Source: Cristatella mucedo (taxonomy: Eukaryota > Bryozoa > Phylactolaemata > Cristatellidae). From it: 64,000 nt of DNA. Made by a program: the position numbers and the translations under genes. Below, piece by piece: positions 34,833-46,420 of this stretch. Each line of letters starts with the position of its first letter. The first letter of the stretch is position 1. The stretch lies in assembly GCA_009760855.2 (NCBI GenBank), contig WPIO01000229.1, forward strand, positions 22,501-86,500, in the 5' to 3' direction. The notes under the pieces are model-generated. The model was given only the letters and a program-made list of their open reading frames with translations. It was not told where the DNA came from and made no database searches.

Positions 34833-36124
34833 AATCGTACGATTCCCACGAGGTAATTATCGACGTAATAGCGATACACGAGACGTAATAACGCCTTAAG
34901 CTGCTTGGAAGAGAGCGCCTTACCTGTGCAGCTGCATTCTGCTCGGCGTCATTTGCTTCTGTGGAGAGGCATCTCTTGAGACCAGTTCTAGGATGGGATA
35001 GCTATGCAGTGGCATAGCAATCCTCTCTTAACAATCTCACTCAAAGCAATCGGCGAGATTGCTGCGATTGAATTGAATTGGCGCCGGACCAGAATTGGCC
35101 AGAACCAACCAGAATTGGCACGTGACACGTGGCACTTTGACGACATGGATGCAGTAGAGTTCGGCTCTGCGTTTTCCATACTCTGGGATTACAATGAAGC
35201 ACGGAACCCTATAGAGGCTATGATCTTTGCGTCAAATAATTTTAGATTCCAACACGGCTAGAGTAAGAAGATGCCTGTTCAATGTGTATGGATGTGCTAC
35301 TGAATCTGCTTAATCACGTCAAGGTTAGACATTGTGCCATTCTCTTCGAAGCATCGCGATTGTCTCAAGATTTTCGTCCAGGAAAAGGTAGCCGAACGGT
35401 TGGTCAGCCGCAAATAAATAATTATACCAAATAATAACTAATATATATATATATATTATAAATAATATAATATATAATAATAGCGCCAGCAGCAGGAGCG
35501 CTGCGCCTCGATTTGTCAGTCAAGGTCGGTAGGGCACCCTCAGCCTAGTACCGGCAGACAACATCTGGACGCGGCACTGTCAGAGGCTGGCGTAAGCATC
35601 TCTATTACGATCTCAATACTATATGTAATATAGCATACATAATATGGATTAATATTAATAATAACAATTAATACTATTAATAATAACAGATTTATCCAGC
35701 TTTAAATCTCACAAGATCGCGGGCGATCTCTTCGCTCTGGAGAGAAGGATGATCTAGGCATTCTTGGAGCTCGACCGAAGGCTACACTTATCCACAGGCT
35801 CCTACAGAGCACTCATACAGAGGCTCCTCGCACTCATACAGAGGCTTCTAGCACTCATACAGACGCTCCTAGCACGTATTCATGTCGATCGGCCGCACGC
35901 ACGCACGAACGATGGCCGGCCGACACGAGTTTTTTCGTGAACTAAGTTGGGCTCATCTTGCGACCGTTATCGCCTATCCACGTTCGTTATGACAATCTAT
36001 CCGCTCGTTCTTTCAATGATCGAGCATCTTTCATTCGCCTGCTTAAAAGCCTGCCGTCGTTGAAAAATATCGCCACTGGAGTGAGATGGACGGGTAGCAG
36101 CCGAGGAATACGAGTGGGGAGGGC
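34833..36124. other. no gene recognised
   Basis: Includes AT-rich runs (35420-35480, 35620-35700) and a short ~24-bp repeat (CACTCATACAGAGGCTYCTA, 35808-35880). Nothing else is recognised. Confidence 0.4.
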
Positions 36125-36293
36125 GAGCCGTGATGGCTCGCTAGGTAGGGTGGTTGCTTTTCACGCCCTCGGCCCCGAGGGCGTGGATTCGAACCCTGTG
36201 GTGGGCAATTTTCTATTGCCGCTCCAAGCGGTGGTTATATCCGTAACAGCTCTTCTGTCGCTATACAAAAAGAGGCTGTTGAATCAGCTAGTA
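36125..36293 (+). mobile_element. SINE2 copy
   Basis: A box TGATGGCTCGCTAGGTAGGG, palindromic CCCTCGGCCCCGAGGGCGTG, B box GGATTCGAACCC (about 36184-36195), then CTTCTGTCGCTATACAAAAA and a TTGAATCAGCTAGTATTTG end. The only plus-strand copy with both promoter boxes well preserved. Confidence 0.85.
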
Positions 36294-36334
36294 TTTGTTA
36301 CTTATGTATTGATTGCTGCATTGGCAAGAGGAGT

Positions 36335-36480
36335 ACAGTTTTGGCCCAGTGGTCAAGGTGCTCCGACCGAGTCAAGGTCAACGTATTTGATGACCGAGGT
36401 CGTGAGCTCGAGCCTCGTGGCATATATGAAGCGTCTGTATAGAGATTAAGCTCTCTTAAGGTGGTATAGAAATGAATCAT
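36335..36480 (+). mobile_element. SINE1 copy
   Basis: TTGGCCCAGTGGTCAAGGTG (A-box region), GAGCTCGAGCCTC (B-box region), GTATAGAGATTAAGCTCTCT and an AATGAAT end. Confidence 0.8.
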
Positions 36481-36489
36481 TTTTATTTA

Positions 36490-37191
36490 TACGTATCCTC
36501 ATCTAAGATTAGAAACTGTCTTTCAAGGCGGCTTGCAATCGATTTAGACAGCTCCCTGGTCCTGCTTCGGCTATGTTATTGCAGTTCCATTTTGGTTGGG
36601 CAACCAAAAAAAGAGGCCACAAACTGGGCCACTGCAACTGGCGCTGAATGCAGCTGCAAGGCTAGGTTTGAAATACCAAGAGGTTTGCCCGCGTGTCTCC
36701 TTTGCTAATTGAGCCTCCTTTAATAATTTTAAATAATTAAATTATAATTATATATAATAAATTATAAATATAAATTATAAATTATAATTGTTTATTTATT
36801 CCCCCCGTGTTTGAGCTCACGAATCCTCGTTGCAGCAAGCGCCTGTCGGAGGCATTATAAATAATAATTAAATAATAAATATTTTAATAATCTCCCTTGC
36901 TAATTGAGCTTGGGTGGCTGCCAGTTCATCATCGGATACCGAGTAAAGTTCTTATGCTTGATAGTAATAATTATAATAATACATTTTGGTAGCGCCTTCA
37001 GAGAAATGAACATCTTTCTAGACACTTTACAGATGCTTACCAACAAGGCCTGCCATGGCTTTACTCATTTATACCTAGCGGAACAGCTGCAATAATTTCA
37101 GTCTCCTCTGCCCTCTGGTCCTGTGTGTACTATAAATTAGCTGTTCCATTCATCCGCTTAAAGACCTCTGGCGATAGATCTTTGCAGGCTT
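36490..37191 (+). pseudogene. LINE family B coding remnant, interrupted
   Basis: Decayed copy: 36500-36715 matches 58205-58410 (CTWAGATTAGRARCTGTCTT, GCAAGGCTAG), 36900-36960 matches the GGCTGCCRGTT...AAAGTTCTT step, and 37035-37185 matches the AELLHQFQ/VPFLRLKT segment. Between them lie AT-rich DNA (36720-36895) and a reversed LINE A tail (36962-37035). Confidence 0.65.
36962..37035 (-). mobile_element. LINE A-type tail fragment nested in LINE B
   Basis: AATAAT run followed by GGTAGCGCCTTCAGAGAAAT and CTTTCTAGACACTTTACA, a diverged inverse of the LINE A 3' end. Confidence 0.6.
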
Positions 37192-37572
37192 TTAATAATA
37201 ATAATGCGATTGATAAAGTGCCCTCAGATAACTCAATCTCTTTCTAGGCGCTTTACATTTGCTGCAAAGGAAACAGGATCGAATGATGAGTGGTATAATG
37301 CTTAATAAACAACATGAATAACATGGTTAGGGGTGACATGGGCAGGGTCAGCATGCAAGTGTGGTTAGTGGCAGCATGCACAGTGTCAGCACGCATAAGC
37401 ACATCAAGGACGAATCACAAGGACCCACTAAATTCTGTCCTAAATAGGTTCGCTTTTTAAGTTCTTTTTAAAAGTGGTCAAGTCGGGGGATGCCGTGACG
37501 CAAGTCTGGAGTGAGTTCCAGGCTTTGGGAGCATACGAATTAAATGCACGGTCTCCAAAGGTGTTGAGGTGT
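37192..37572 (-). mobile_element. LINE family A, 3' part
   Basis: AAT tail, full 3' UTR, then part of the C-terminal coding end (minus strand FGDRAFNSYAPKAWNSLQT). Confidence 0.92.
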
Positions 37573-37737
37573 TGCTGCTTTTGCTCTGCAGGCCCTAGAC
37601 TGTGGAACTCACTTCCACAATTCTTACGCAACGACAACTACTCTCCTGCTGCCGACTGTGGCACATCCTTTCCAGCCGTCCCGAGCTGATACTTCCATGT
37701 TACTCACTACCTTAACTATTCTTCTGACTCAGCTATG

Positions 37738-37792
<55 letters not shown>

Positions 37793-37920
37793 CTCTCTAT
37801 GTGGCGTGAGATGAAGTCTGTTGGCTACCGCATGCGTACCGAAGGACGCTTAAGCTGTGAGTGCTTTATAGAAAAATCTCCTACGTAGTATTCACGTAAT
37901 CTTTGTGGCTCCTAAGTCAC
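37572..37920 (+). mobile_element. LINE family B, 3' part with an internal (CT)n
   Basis: From CTGCAGGCCCTAGACTGTGG to about 37910. The CCACTTTCTCTTTG position of other copies has expanded to a ~55 bp CT run (37741-37800). Confidence 0.82.
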
Positions 37921-38075
37921 GACCACGACAGGGGTCGTGACTTGCAATCCTGCTGTGGGCGTGCGTCCTCTATTGTCAGCTGTTGTCAGCTGCTAAGGCG
38001 ATCCTCTGTTGTCAACTGCTAAGGCTCTTTTGCCGCCATACAAACGAGGCTGTTAAATCAGCTAGTATTTATTTT
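37921..38075 (+). mobile_element. SINE2 copy, degraded
   Basis: Keeps GACAGGGGTCGTGACTTGCA, CTGCTGTGGGC and the 3' end ACAAACGAGGCTGTTAAATC AGCTAGTATTT. The middle is rearranged with a repeated TTGTCAGCTG motif. Confidence 0.6.
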
Positions 38076-39262
38076 GTGGAGTTTCGGACGGAGATACAAG
38101 GGTAGCATTGGCAGAGGAGAGTGCAGGTGAGAAGTGCAGCTCATTGGCAGAGCAGCTCAGCTGTGAGTGTCTAAACTCGCTGAATACGTGCCAATGGCTC
38201 CGCTGGCCTCCGGCAAACCGCGGCTCCAGCAGAAACAGCCTCGACGCCATCGCCGCCGCCTCCGCCGCCGCCGCCGGAAAGAAAGCGTGGGAAAGAGACG
38301 GCTGCGCTGCTGCAATGGCGCATTGACCCGCAATTGTCATGCATCAAAGCGCTCTACCACAATCAGAATCGAGAGCCTCGAATGACAATGGAGGGTCGCA
38401 GCTGCCGGCTGCAGCTGCATTCAGCTGCAGCCGGCAGCATTCAGCTGCAGACACATGCATACACGCTGCACGCAGGCGCACATCGATTGCTCGGCTACGC
38501 GCCAGGCCAGCGAGAACGGCGTCTCTGCTGAGAGCTAAGAATTGAAACTATCCGGCGGCGGCGGCGGCTGACAGCTAGTGGGGGCTGACAGCTAGCCGCA
38601 GAGGCCTCCGGTCGTCTGACAGTGGCCGATGTCGCGCCAGAGTGCGTGCCTGTCAGTGCAATTGATATCCTCGGCACAAGCACGCGCGGCAATTTTTTAC
38701 ACAGAGACCCAGACCGCAGATTCGCACGCACGTCGCCGCCGCAGCGGCGGCGTGCGAGTCGCGCGTCGCCCCCGCCAACAGAATCGCCGTCACCTTCGCT
38801 GCAGGATCGGCGGGATGTTGACCGCGGTGGCGAAGCACCCTAATGAGGGCTTGTGTCAGTCAATCATCATACTGCCAGGGGCGGCGGGGCGTGGTGCGAC
38901 GCTAGCCGAGCGCAGCTGCTAAATTTGCAGCGTCATGCACCTGCGCCAACGAGGAACAGTCGGCGTTAGAATGTGCTGCGTCACGTCCGTCCGCCGCTGC
39001 GGCGCCGGCGCCGCGGCGGCTGTCCGCTGCTGCGAATGCTCAGTCGTCGACGCGATGTGCGAAGCTGCGAAATTCGCCGGATACGCAGCCATCTTCCTTT
39101 TCATCTTCTGCAGCGTCTGCAGCGTCTTGTGCCTCCTGTCAGCTGCCATCCAGCCTCTCGCACTTCTTCGTCTGGTGGCGTTTGTGGCGTTTGTCTCCTC
39201 CTAGGTTCCTGCAAGCCTTCCAATAGGCGAGAGCTTGTTGGTTGACATTGTGCGACTCGTCT
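38076..39262. other. GC-rich DNA, no gene recognised
   Basis: Overlapping frames on both strands are compositional (Ala/Arg/Ser/Cys-rich). It contains the long perfect hairpin at 38401-38438. No domain or splice plan is seen. Confidence 0.4.
38401..38438. repeat. perfect 17-bp inverted repeat, 4-nt loop
   Basis: GCTGCCGGCTGCAGCTG, loop CATT, then its exact complement. A partial third copy (CATTCAGCTGCAG) follows. Confidence 0.95.
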
Positions 39263-39572
39263 GATTCCATTATAGAAATAGAAATGTATTTGTATAGCGC
39301 CCTCAAGAGAACTGAATCTCTTTCTAGGACTTTACAGCTGCCGTGTAGAAAGTATTACCAAATGAACGGTGGTAACATCCGCAAGCAGTAGGCACAGTGT
39401 ATGCAGGTGCACGCCCGCGAAGGACGGACCATAAAGACCCACCAATGGCAGGAAAAAACGGGTGGTTTTAAGCTTCATTTTAAATGTCGTCATATCTGGG
39501 GACGTTATGACGTACGTCGGTAGTGAGCTCCAGGCTTTGGGAGCATAGGAACTAAAGGCACGGTCTCCTGAA
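39263..39572 (-). mobile_element. LINE A-related subfamily, 3' part
   Basis: The minus strand carries DRAFSSYAPKAWSSLPTYV and a 3' UTR like the copy at 22195-22518. Its tail shows GTATAGCGCCCTCAAGAGAA. Confidence 0.78.
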
Positions 39573-39854
39573 TTTGCCACCGGGCAAACTGACAAAAGTC
39601 TCCCTCTCTCTCTCCCCCCGCAGCGCTGTGAAACTTCTCCGCTCCGAAATCGCTCCCGGTGCGATGCCCGCGTGATATTGACGCGAGTTACAGGCTCGCC
39701 AGTTCGCGAACTTGTTTTCGGGCGATCGTACGACTGATGTGAACATGCCAAACACGCGTTGTCGCGAAAAACTGTATACTAAAAACAGCGAAAGCCCGAG
39801 TAAGAGAACTTTGACCCAGGAGCAAAGTGCACGAACCTCACGACTCCAAGTCGC

Positions 39855-40002
39855 ATGCCGTGCCGTCTATCTAACAAGGCCCGAGGTCGTAGTTTCGAGT
39901 CGCACACGGGCGATCCTTTACTGCCCGCCGCAAGCGGTGGTGGTAACCGTTGGGTCTGCTCTGCCACTACGTAAACGAGGTTGTTACATTAGCTTTCTTT
40001 TT
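39855..40002 (+). mobile_element. SINE2 copy, degraded
   Basis: CGTGCCGTCTATCTAACAAG (A-box region), GTTTCGAGTCGCAC (B-box region), CCGCAAGCGGTGGTGGTAAC and TAAACGAGGTTGTTACATTAG. Confidence 0.65.
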
Positions 40003-40858
40003 TCAAACGAACGAGCGCCTGCGGTTTAGCTCAGTTTAAGGTCAAGTTCCGAGGGTCAAGGCTGAATTATAGCGAATGGAGTCGAAATGAATCGGAGCGA
40101 AGCAGAACTCAAATGCGCTGCAGCAGCACATTTAAGTCAGCACCTTCAGGCTTCACTCGGGAGCTAGTCTAGGCATGAGACACGCTAGCTTGCATTGCTG
40201 TGCCGTTTGTACGCCCACTGCAGGACTCGAATCCACGACCTGGTTGATTTCTAGTGCAACCAGCAGTTGGGATCAAACATTACTACATGTAAACACCGGC
40301 TCAATCATTACTGCATATAAACAATGTGCGGGCTCAACTAATTCACCTCCACAGGCGAAAGAGTGACGCAGGTGACAATACCCTATTCAAAACCGTCGAA
40401 GTCCGGTTTCCGGTCGAGCCGCGAGCATCTCTGCCTGAAAGTGCTCTACATAACCATGAGATGTGGTGACCGCGCAAGGTCAGCCTCCCAGCGGAACAGG
40501 ACGAATAGACGCGACAGCTTAGAACTCGATTTGAAACTGAACTTGAAATTGAACTCTATTAGAACTTTATTTGACATTGCCTGCCAGTACGCAGTCTCTG
40601 CATGCCCAGGTCATGGACAGAAGGCGGGGCAAGTTTGCAGCAGCAGCTCCCGCCGACCGTTCGAAGTGTCGACGCGACGCTAGTGCCGGCGAACGAACGC
40701 CCGGGTGAGCAGGTAGGCCACGACCACCGAGCAGAAGGCCGACAGCTGGCAAGAGGCGGCACCTGGCGGTCGTTCTTTCTTTGGGCTCCGACGCTGTTTT
40801 GCCGAACGCTTGAGACGCCGAGACCTCGCGGCTCTCGCTCTCTCTCTCTCTCTCTTAC
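40003..40858. other. 3' flank of GST-A, no gene recognised
   Basis: Should include the GST-A 3' UTR, which begins with a (CT)n run (40838-40853) a few bases beyond the stop. No other feature is supported. Confidence 0.4.
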
Positions 40859-42222
40859 TCAAGATCTCGACGAGATGTACGCCTTGACGTGCTCGATGTC
40901 GCTCACGCGCTGCACGAGATCGTCGACCGCCGGGCTGACCGACTTCCAGTCTTTCACAAGCGACGGGATCTTGTCGCCGACGAAGTCGTACACCACGACG
41001 TCTGCGAGCGAGACCTGCAAGAAAGAAGCAGGACGGGCGGGCGGGCGGACGCTTCAAGCGGACGCTTCAAGCGGACGCTTCAAGCGGACGCTTCAAGCGC
41101 TCTCTCGCCGCTCGCTCGCGGCGCGGCCGCGAGGCACGATGCTGCTGCTCCGGGCGCAGCAGCATCGTGCCGCTCGGCGGTCGACGACGAGGGCGCGACC
41201 CTCACCTTGTTTCCGACCAAGAAATGGTTGCTGCCGAGCTGCTTGGCGAGGTACGCGATATACTTGGGCACCGTCTCGCTTATCAGCTTCTCTTTGCCTT
41301 TCTCCTGCGAATGCGAAGCGCAACACAAAGCCAATCAGCGAAACACAAAGCCAATCAGCGCCAGGCGGCAACGTCGGCGGCAGGCAACGGCGGCGGCCGG
41401 CTCGGGCACTCCCTTATTAGCTCACCTGCTCCTCTCCCTTGAGGTAGTAGTTGACCTTCACGTAGTCGCCGTAAACATCGTTGGTGACGCCCAGGATCTG
41501 GTCGATCTCGAGGCCCTCGACGACGTCCTTGCCGTACAGGCCTGCAGCACGGCGGCAGTGTGTGTGCAGCGGCAGTGTGTGTGCAGCGGCAGTGTGTGTG
41601 CAGCGGCAGTGTGTGTGCAGCGGCAGTGTGTGTGCAGCGGCAGTGTGTGTGCAGCGGCAGTGTGTGTGCAGCGGCAGTGTGTGTGCAGCGGCAGTGTGTG
41701 TGCAGCGGCAGTGTGTGTGCAGCGGCAGTGTGTGTGCAGCGGCAGTGTGTGTGCAGCGGCAGTGTGTGTGCAGCGGCAGCTGCTGCTGCATGCGAAGCAG
41801 CGGGCGTGCATTGCATCGCATCATTGTACCGCATCATGCATTGCAGCACTGCGCCACTCACTGAACTGCCTCGCCAGGAAGCGATTGATCGCATCCGACT
41901 GGCAGTAGTGCTTGCCATCGTACTCGAGCACCGGAAGCTGCCCGTACGGCATTCCTGCAACGGGGCACAGTTTTGCGCGTGCGGTTAGACAACGGTCAGC
42001 CAGCTCGCTCGGGGCAATCAGCGCTCCGGGCATGCCGTCTGAGAGCGCCGTCTGAGAGCGCCGGCGCTGGCGCGAAGCCCTCTTACTCGGTTTTAGCTCG
42101 GGCCACGCGGCCGAGGCCACTCGCTCGTCGTGGTACTGCGTGCCGGACAGGGCGAACAGCAGCCGAGCCACCTCGCCGCGACCGCGGCTGTCGAAGTAGA
42201 TTAACTTGTACAGGCAGGCCAT
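40859..42222 (-). CDS. GST-A: sigma-class glutathione S-transferase, 199 aa, 5 coding exons
   Basis: Exons: 42087-42222, 41862-41954, 41426-41541, 41206-41304, 40859-41014 (136, 93, 116, 99 and 156 nt; sum 600). Phases 1,1,0,0, donors GTAAGA, GTGAGT, GTGAGC and GTGAGG, acceptors TTGCAG or similar. Begins MACLYKLIYFDSRGRGEVAR; Tyr9 is the expected catalytic residue. Exon 2 has MPYGQLPVLEYDG and CQSDAINRFLARQF with Gln64-Ser65 for glutathione. Exon 3 has LYGKDVVEGLEIDQILG, exon 4 TVPKYIAYLAKQLG and FLVGNK, exon 5 VSLADVVVYDFVG to the TGA at 40859. All introns are short (120-320 bp), unlike G, F and D. A noncoding leader exon ending at 43005 behind a TATA box is likely. Predicted cytosolic GST/prostaglandin D synthase-like enzyme. 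Confidence 0.92.
41133..41171. repeat. perfect 16-bp inverted repeat, 7-nt loop
   Basis: GGCACGATGCTGCTGC, spacer TCCGGGC, then the exact complement, in GST-A intron 4. Beside it at about 41046-41099 a 13-14 bp unit (ACGCTTCAAGCGG) is repeated four times. Confidence 0.95.
41554..41774. repeat. 17-bp minisatellite, exactly 13 copies, in GST-A intron 2
   Basis: The unit GGCAGTGTGTGTGCAGC repeats 13 times (221 bp) with no mismatch that I can see, ending near 41774 about 90 bp before exon 2. The Thr/His/Cys and Gln/Val/Cys frames over it are artefacts. Confidence 0.95.
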
Positions 42223-42235
42223 GGTCGTCGAATGT

Positions 42236-43005
42236 CAGGCGACCGGGGATTAGCTGCAACGTGCCGGAGCCTACGCGTCGTCGAGCCACGAGCGACCTCT
42301 GGCGACGGCCGCCACCGCGAGGGCCTGGAGGGTCGGCAAGCACAGTCAAGGACGGCCGTCGGCCGGGCCGCCGCGCAGGGACACCGACATGCGCTCTGCT
42401 GCTATTGGTCAACGGCTGACACAGTGGAATAATTAATGGCCTTTTCAACCGCCGGAGGTCGCGTGATGGGGCTCGGCGGCTCGACGATAACTAGGGCGCT
42501 GTACTCCCCCCCCCCAGCGCCGCGCTTCGAGAAGCCCTGCCCGGCGCTAACCAGCGTCTACGCGGGCGCTGCTGCTGCGACGCGGCCGCACTATGAAACG
42601 CTCGCGCCTCGCGGCAGCATGCTCGACGATGCGGCAACGGGCAAGGTCGTCGCGCCGCGCGGACGCCGATAAAATAACTAGGGCTCTCTCGCCGGCCGGC
42701 GTGCCGCCGCCACGTAGCGGCCACGCCTCCAGCCACGCATTACTGGCCGTCGCTGTAGCGGCCTCGCTAGCCGGCCGACGGTGCGACGGCGGCAGCACAC
42801 GCACCGGGGCATCGCCGGGCCACGACGGCGTTCGGCGGCCACGTCGCCGCCCGGCCAGAGCTCAGCCGCTCAGCCCGCACAGCCAGCGACGCGGCAACCC
42901 GACCGAAGAATCGGCTGCTCGTGATCGCGTGACGCAGCGACGACTCGGCTCGAGACTCTAGTATGCGCGAGGGCGACCGGCAGCCGCGATGGGGGGCGAC
43001 TCACG
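42236..43005 (-). other. GST-A leader intron and noncoding exon (predicted)
   Basis: An acceptor CGTTGCAG ends near 42255, about 30 nt before the ATG. A donor TAC/GTGAGT lies at 43004-43005 on the minus strand. The ~750 bp between them would be a 5' UTR intron, as in B and C. It is GC-rich, and frames inside it are compositional. Confidence 0.5.
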
Positions 43006-43059
43006 TAGAAGGCAGAGCGTCTCACTAAGCGACTATGCCGGCGAAACGCGGCGCGGCCG

Positions 43060-43066
43060 TTATATG
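43060..43066 (-). promoter_or_regulatory. TATA box of GST-A
   Basis: Minus strand GGGCATATAACGG. Expected start near 43035, giving a ~30 nt leader exon up to the donor at 43005. Confidence 0.5.
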
Positions 43067-43585
43067 CCCGGCCCCAGCAGCCGTGCGCACTTTTGCGACG
43101 CGTGTTCCCATTGGTCCCTGCTGACGATTGAGAATCACGTGACTTTTAGCCAATGCGATGCCACTCTGGAGGCGTTTCCCGGGTGGGGCTAGCGTTACCG
43201 AGCTGGCGCATAAGCAGGATGACATGACATTTTTTGGCCAGAGACGGACCTATTTATGCAACAATGTGAACTGCACATTTCCATTCCGAGCCATTACAGC
43301 TAAGAACGTTCCCCTATTCCGACCGGGTAGGCATTACAGAGTGACGCACGCAGTATTAAGCCGTTCGGTTGGTTACTAAGGACGGCGTCAGCAGCTGGCG
43401 GTCGGCGGCGCGAGGAAGCGACGCTGCGCATGCGCAAGGAGCAGACGAATTCATTTTGGAAATTTCTATATTCATTCAGACTAGTGCGCATGCTAGAAGA
43501 CTCGGGTTGACTCGCCGACACAGGTTCGAGCTTTTACACCCGGAGACGCAGCGACAGACGGCCGGCCAATATAAAACTCTCTCTC

Positions 43586-45030
43586 TTAAGGTCGAGACGC
43601 GACGTACGCCTTGATGTTGGCAATGCTGCCGACTCGCTGCACGAGGTCGTTGACGGTCTTGGTGCCTGACTTCCAGTCCTTATCCATCGACGGCAGCGTG
43701 TAGCCGACGAGTTCGAACACCACGATGTCGGCCAGCGACACCTGTGGCGCGCGGGTCGCAAGGCGGAAGTGACGTCACGGTGGCCACGGTCTCGGGCCCT
43801 CGCGCAGCCGCTAGGCACGCGCGCGAGTGGCTCGACCCTCACCTTGTTGCCGACCAGATACTCGCGGCTGCCAAGCAGCTTGGTCAGGAACGCGATGAAC
43901 TTGGGCACCGTTTCGCCCACCAGCTTCTCTCTGGCTTTCGTCTGCAAGAGCGCGAAAACAGGGTAAGCGCGTCCGCCCGATCGCGGCAGCGGCAGCAGCG
44001 CCCTCTGGCGAGTTCGCAGCGCGAAGCCTCGGACGGAAGTGGCGGCGGCCACGCCCGCTCACCTGCACCTCTCCCTTAAGGACGTAGGTGACCTGGACCC
44101 ACTCGTTGAACACCTCGTCTGTCGCGCCCAGGATCTGGTCGATCTCGAGGCCCTCGACGGCGTCCTTGCCGTACAGATCTGCAGCGGCAGCGGCGGTGAG
44201 GGAAACGAGCTGCAAGGCCGGCGGCGGCGGCGCGCACGCCTCGCCTCGGCTGAGCGGGCCCCGGTCTGGCGGGGTCGCCGAGCCATCTCCCCGCCCCCTC
44301 TCTGCAGCCTGCCCCAGCAGCCGCTGCAGCCGCCGCCACCGCCACCGCGGCTCTTATCCTGCGGCGGCAGCGGTGCGCGCCGCCCGCTTCGCGATCCCGG
44401 CGGAGGGCAGCTCTGCGCGAGTCGCTGCAAGCGGGAGCGGGGTGACAACCGCTTCCGGCTTATCTTGCGCTACGTACAAGTGCGGGCCGCGCGGAAGCAG
44501 CGAGCCTCCGGTGCGTCTCTCCAGGCTAGCCAGGCGACAAGCTTAGGTGAAAACCGGGCGCGACGAAGCGCTCGCGTTCGAGAGAGAACACTCACTGAAC
44601 TGTCTCGCCAGGAAGCGGTAGATGGCGCCCGACTGACAGTACTGCTTGCCCTTGTACTCGAGCAACGGCAGCTGCCCGTATGGCGTCTCTGCAAGCGGCC
44701 GCCAGCGCGCCCTCGTCACGCTGCATGCCACGTGACCAGCACGTCTCGCTCACGTCACGCTGCCGCTCGTCCAGTGCCCGCTCGCGTCGGCGCATCCGTC
44801 GGCGCGGCAGCGGCCATCCGTCGCTCCGAGAGCGAGGCTTGCTGCGACCGGAAGCGGCGGCTGGCGGCTGCTTCAGGCGCGCGCTCGCACTCACTCGGCT
44901 TGAGCTCGGCCCACGCGGCCTGGCTCAGTCGCTCGTCGTGGAACTTGGTGCCGGAGAGGGCGAAGAGCAGGCGTGCCGCCTCGGCGCGGCCCCGGCCGTC
45001 GAAGTAGGTCAGCTTGTACTCGGCTGCCAT
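43586..45030 (-). CDS. GST-B: sigma-class glutathione S-transferase, 199 aa, 5 coding exons
   Basis: Exons: 44895-45030, 44596-44688, 44063-44178, 43843-43941, 43586-43741 (136, 93, 116, 99, 156 nt), phases 1,1,0,0, donors GTGAGT or GTGAGC/G. Begins MAAEYKLTYFDGRGRAEAAR; catalytic Tyr9, Gln64-Ser65 in YCQSGAIYRFLARQF. Exon 3 has LYGKDAVEGLEIDQILG, exon 4 TVPKFIAFLTKLLG and YLVGNK, exon 5 VSLADIVVFELVG, ending in TAA directly followed by GAGAGA. Near-twin of GST-C: exons 1, 2 and 4 encode identical residues, with nine differences in exons 3 and 5. Leader exon predicted up to 45626, acceptor at 45055. Predicted soluble glutathione transferase. Confidence 0.93.
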
Positions 45031-45053
45031 CGTCTGTCTGTGTGTCAACGGAT

Positions 45054-45660
<607 letters not shown>

Positions 45661-45683
45661 TGAACAGTGCATCTCGGCGCCGT

Positions 45684-45692
45684 CCTTTTATC
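45684..45692 (-). promoter_or_regulatory. TATA-like box of GST-B
   Basis: Minus strand GATAAAAGG, about 60 bp before the leader donor. The duplicate has GATAAAGGG at the same place. Confidence 0.5.
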
Positions 45693-45829
45693 GTCCTGCT
45701 GCTGCTGTGCAAGCGCGCTTGCGCTCCTACCGTGACGAAGCAAAATCCTATCCCTAGCAACTGTTCGGCGAGAGAAATTTAGCCTCATCACAGCACGCGA
45801 GTGCGAGCGCCGTGACGAGGCTACATTTT

Positions 45830-46180
45830 GAGAGCGTAGGAGCGAGCGCGTGCGAACGAGAGCGAGAGAGTGCGAGCAAGAGCGAGAGCGTGCGAGCGAG
45901 AGCGTGCGAGCGAGAGCGTGCGAGCGAGAGCGGGCGAGCGAGAGCGGGCGAGCTAGAGCGTGAGAGCGAGAGCGTGCGAGCGAGAGCGTTCGAGAGCGTG
46001 TGAGCGATAGCGTTCGAGCTAGAGCGTGCGAGCGAGAGCGGGCAAGAGTGAGAGAGTGCGAGCAATAAAGAAAGAGAGAGATCGAACGAGAGCGAGAACG
46101 GGCAAAAGCGAGAGCGAGAGCGGACGAGAGCAAGCGAGAGCCAGAGCGGGCAAGAGTGAGAGCGTGCGAGTGAACTTTCT
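45830..46180. repeat. GAGCGAGAGCGTGC-type minisatellite
   Basis: Degenerate 6/12-bp purine-rich units upstream of GST-B. The unit 2 counterpart (51505-51640) is less than half as long. Ser/Arg/Leu frames over it are artefacts. Confidence 0.9.
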
Positions 46181-46382
46181 CTTTCGCTCGGCGAATACTT
46201 TTCGTTGGTACTTTTTTCGGAGCCCCTGGCCGCAGCCCCTGGCCCTCTCTGGATCTAGAATAATAGTAATACACTTGTATAATGCCATCGGCGAGCTCAC
46301 TCTCTTCTCAGGCACTTCACGTGTGCTTCGTCTCGCTCGCTGTACCTGTATCTATGCCAGCAGTCGCTCTGCGGCTTCTTAG

Positions 46383-46420
46383 GCGCTTCAGCGAGCAGCA
46401 GAGTCTGCTCGCTGAAGCGC
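46383..46420. repeat. perfect 16-bp inverted repeat, 6-nt loop, unit 1 only
   Basis: GCGCTTCAGCGAGCAG, spacer CAGAGT, then the exact complement. The aligned stretch of unit 2 (about 51850-51893) is not palindromic. Confidence 0.93.

Noticed and set aside
36125-36293. tRNA gene (B box GGATTCGAACCC)
   Set aside because: Same block is repeated with SINE tails at several loci and has an abnormal palindrome in place of the anticodon arm.
41554-41774. CRISPR-like regular array (also 33066-33215 and 62809-62967)
   Set aside because: Contiguous tandem repeats with no spacers; eukaryotic context.
40602-41908. Plus-strand frames of 272 and 339 codons
   Set aside because: Antisense shadows of GST-A exons in GC-rich DNA.
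41355-41960. His/Thr/Cys repeat protein over 41.5-41.8 kb
   Set aside because: Translation of the 17-bp minisatellite in a GST-A intron.
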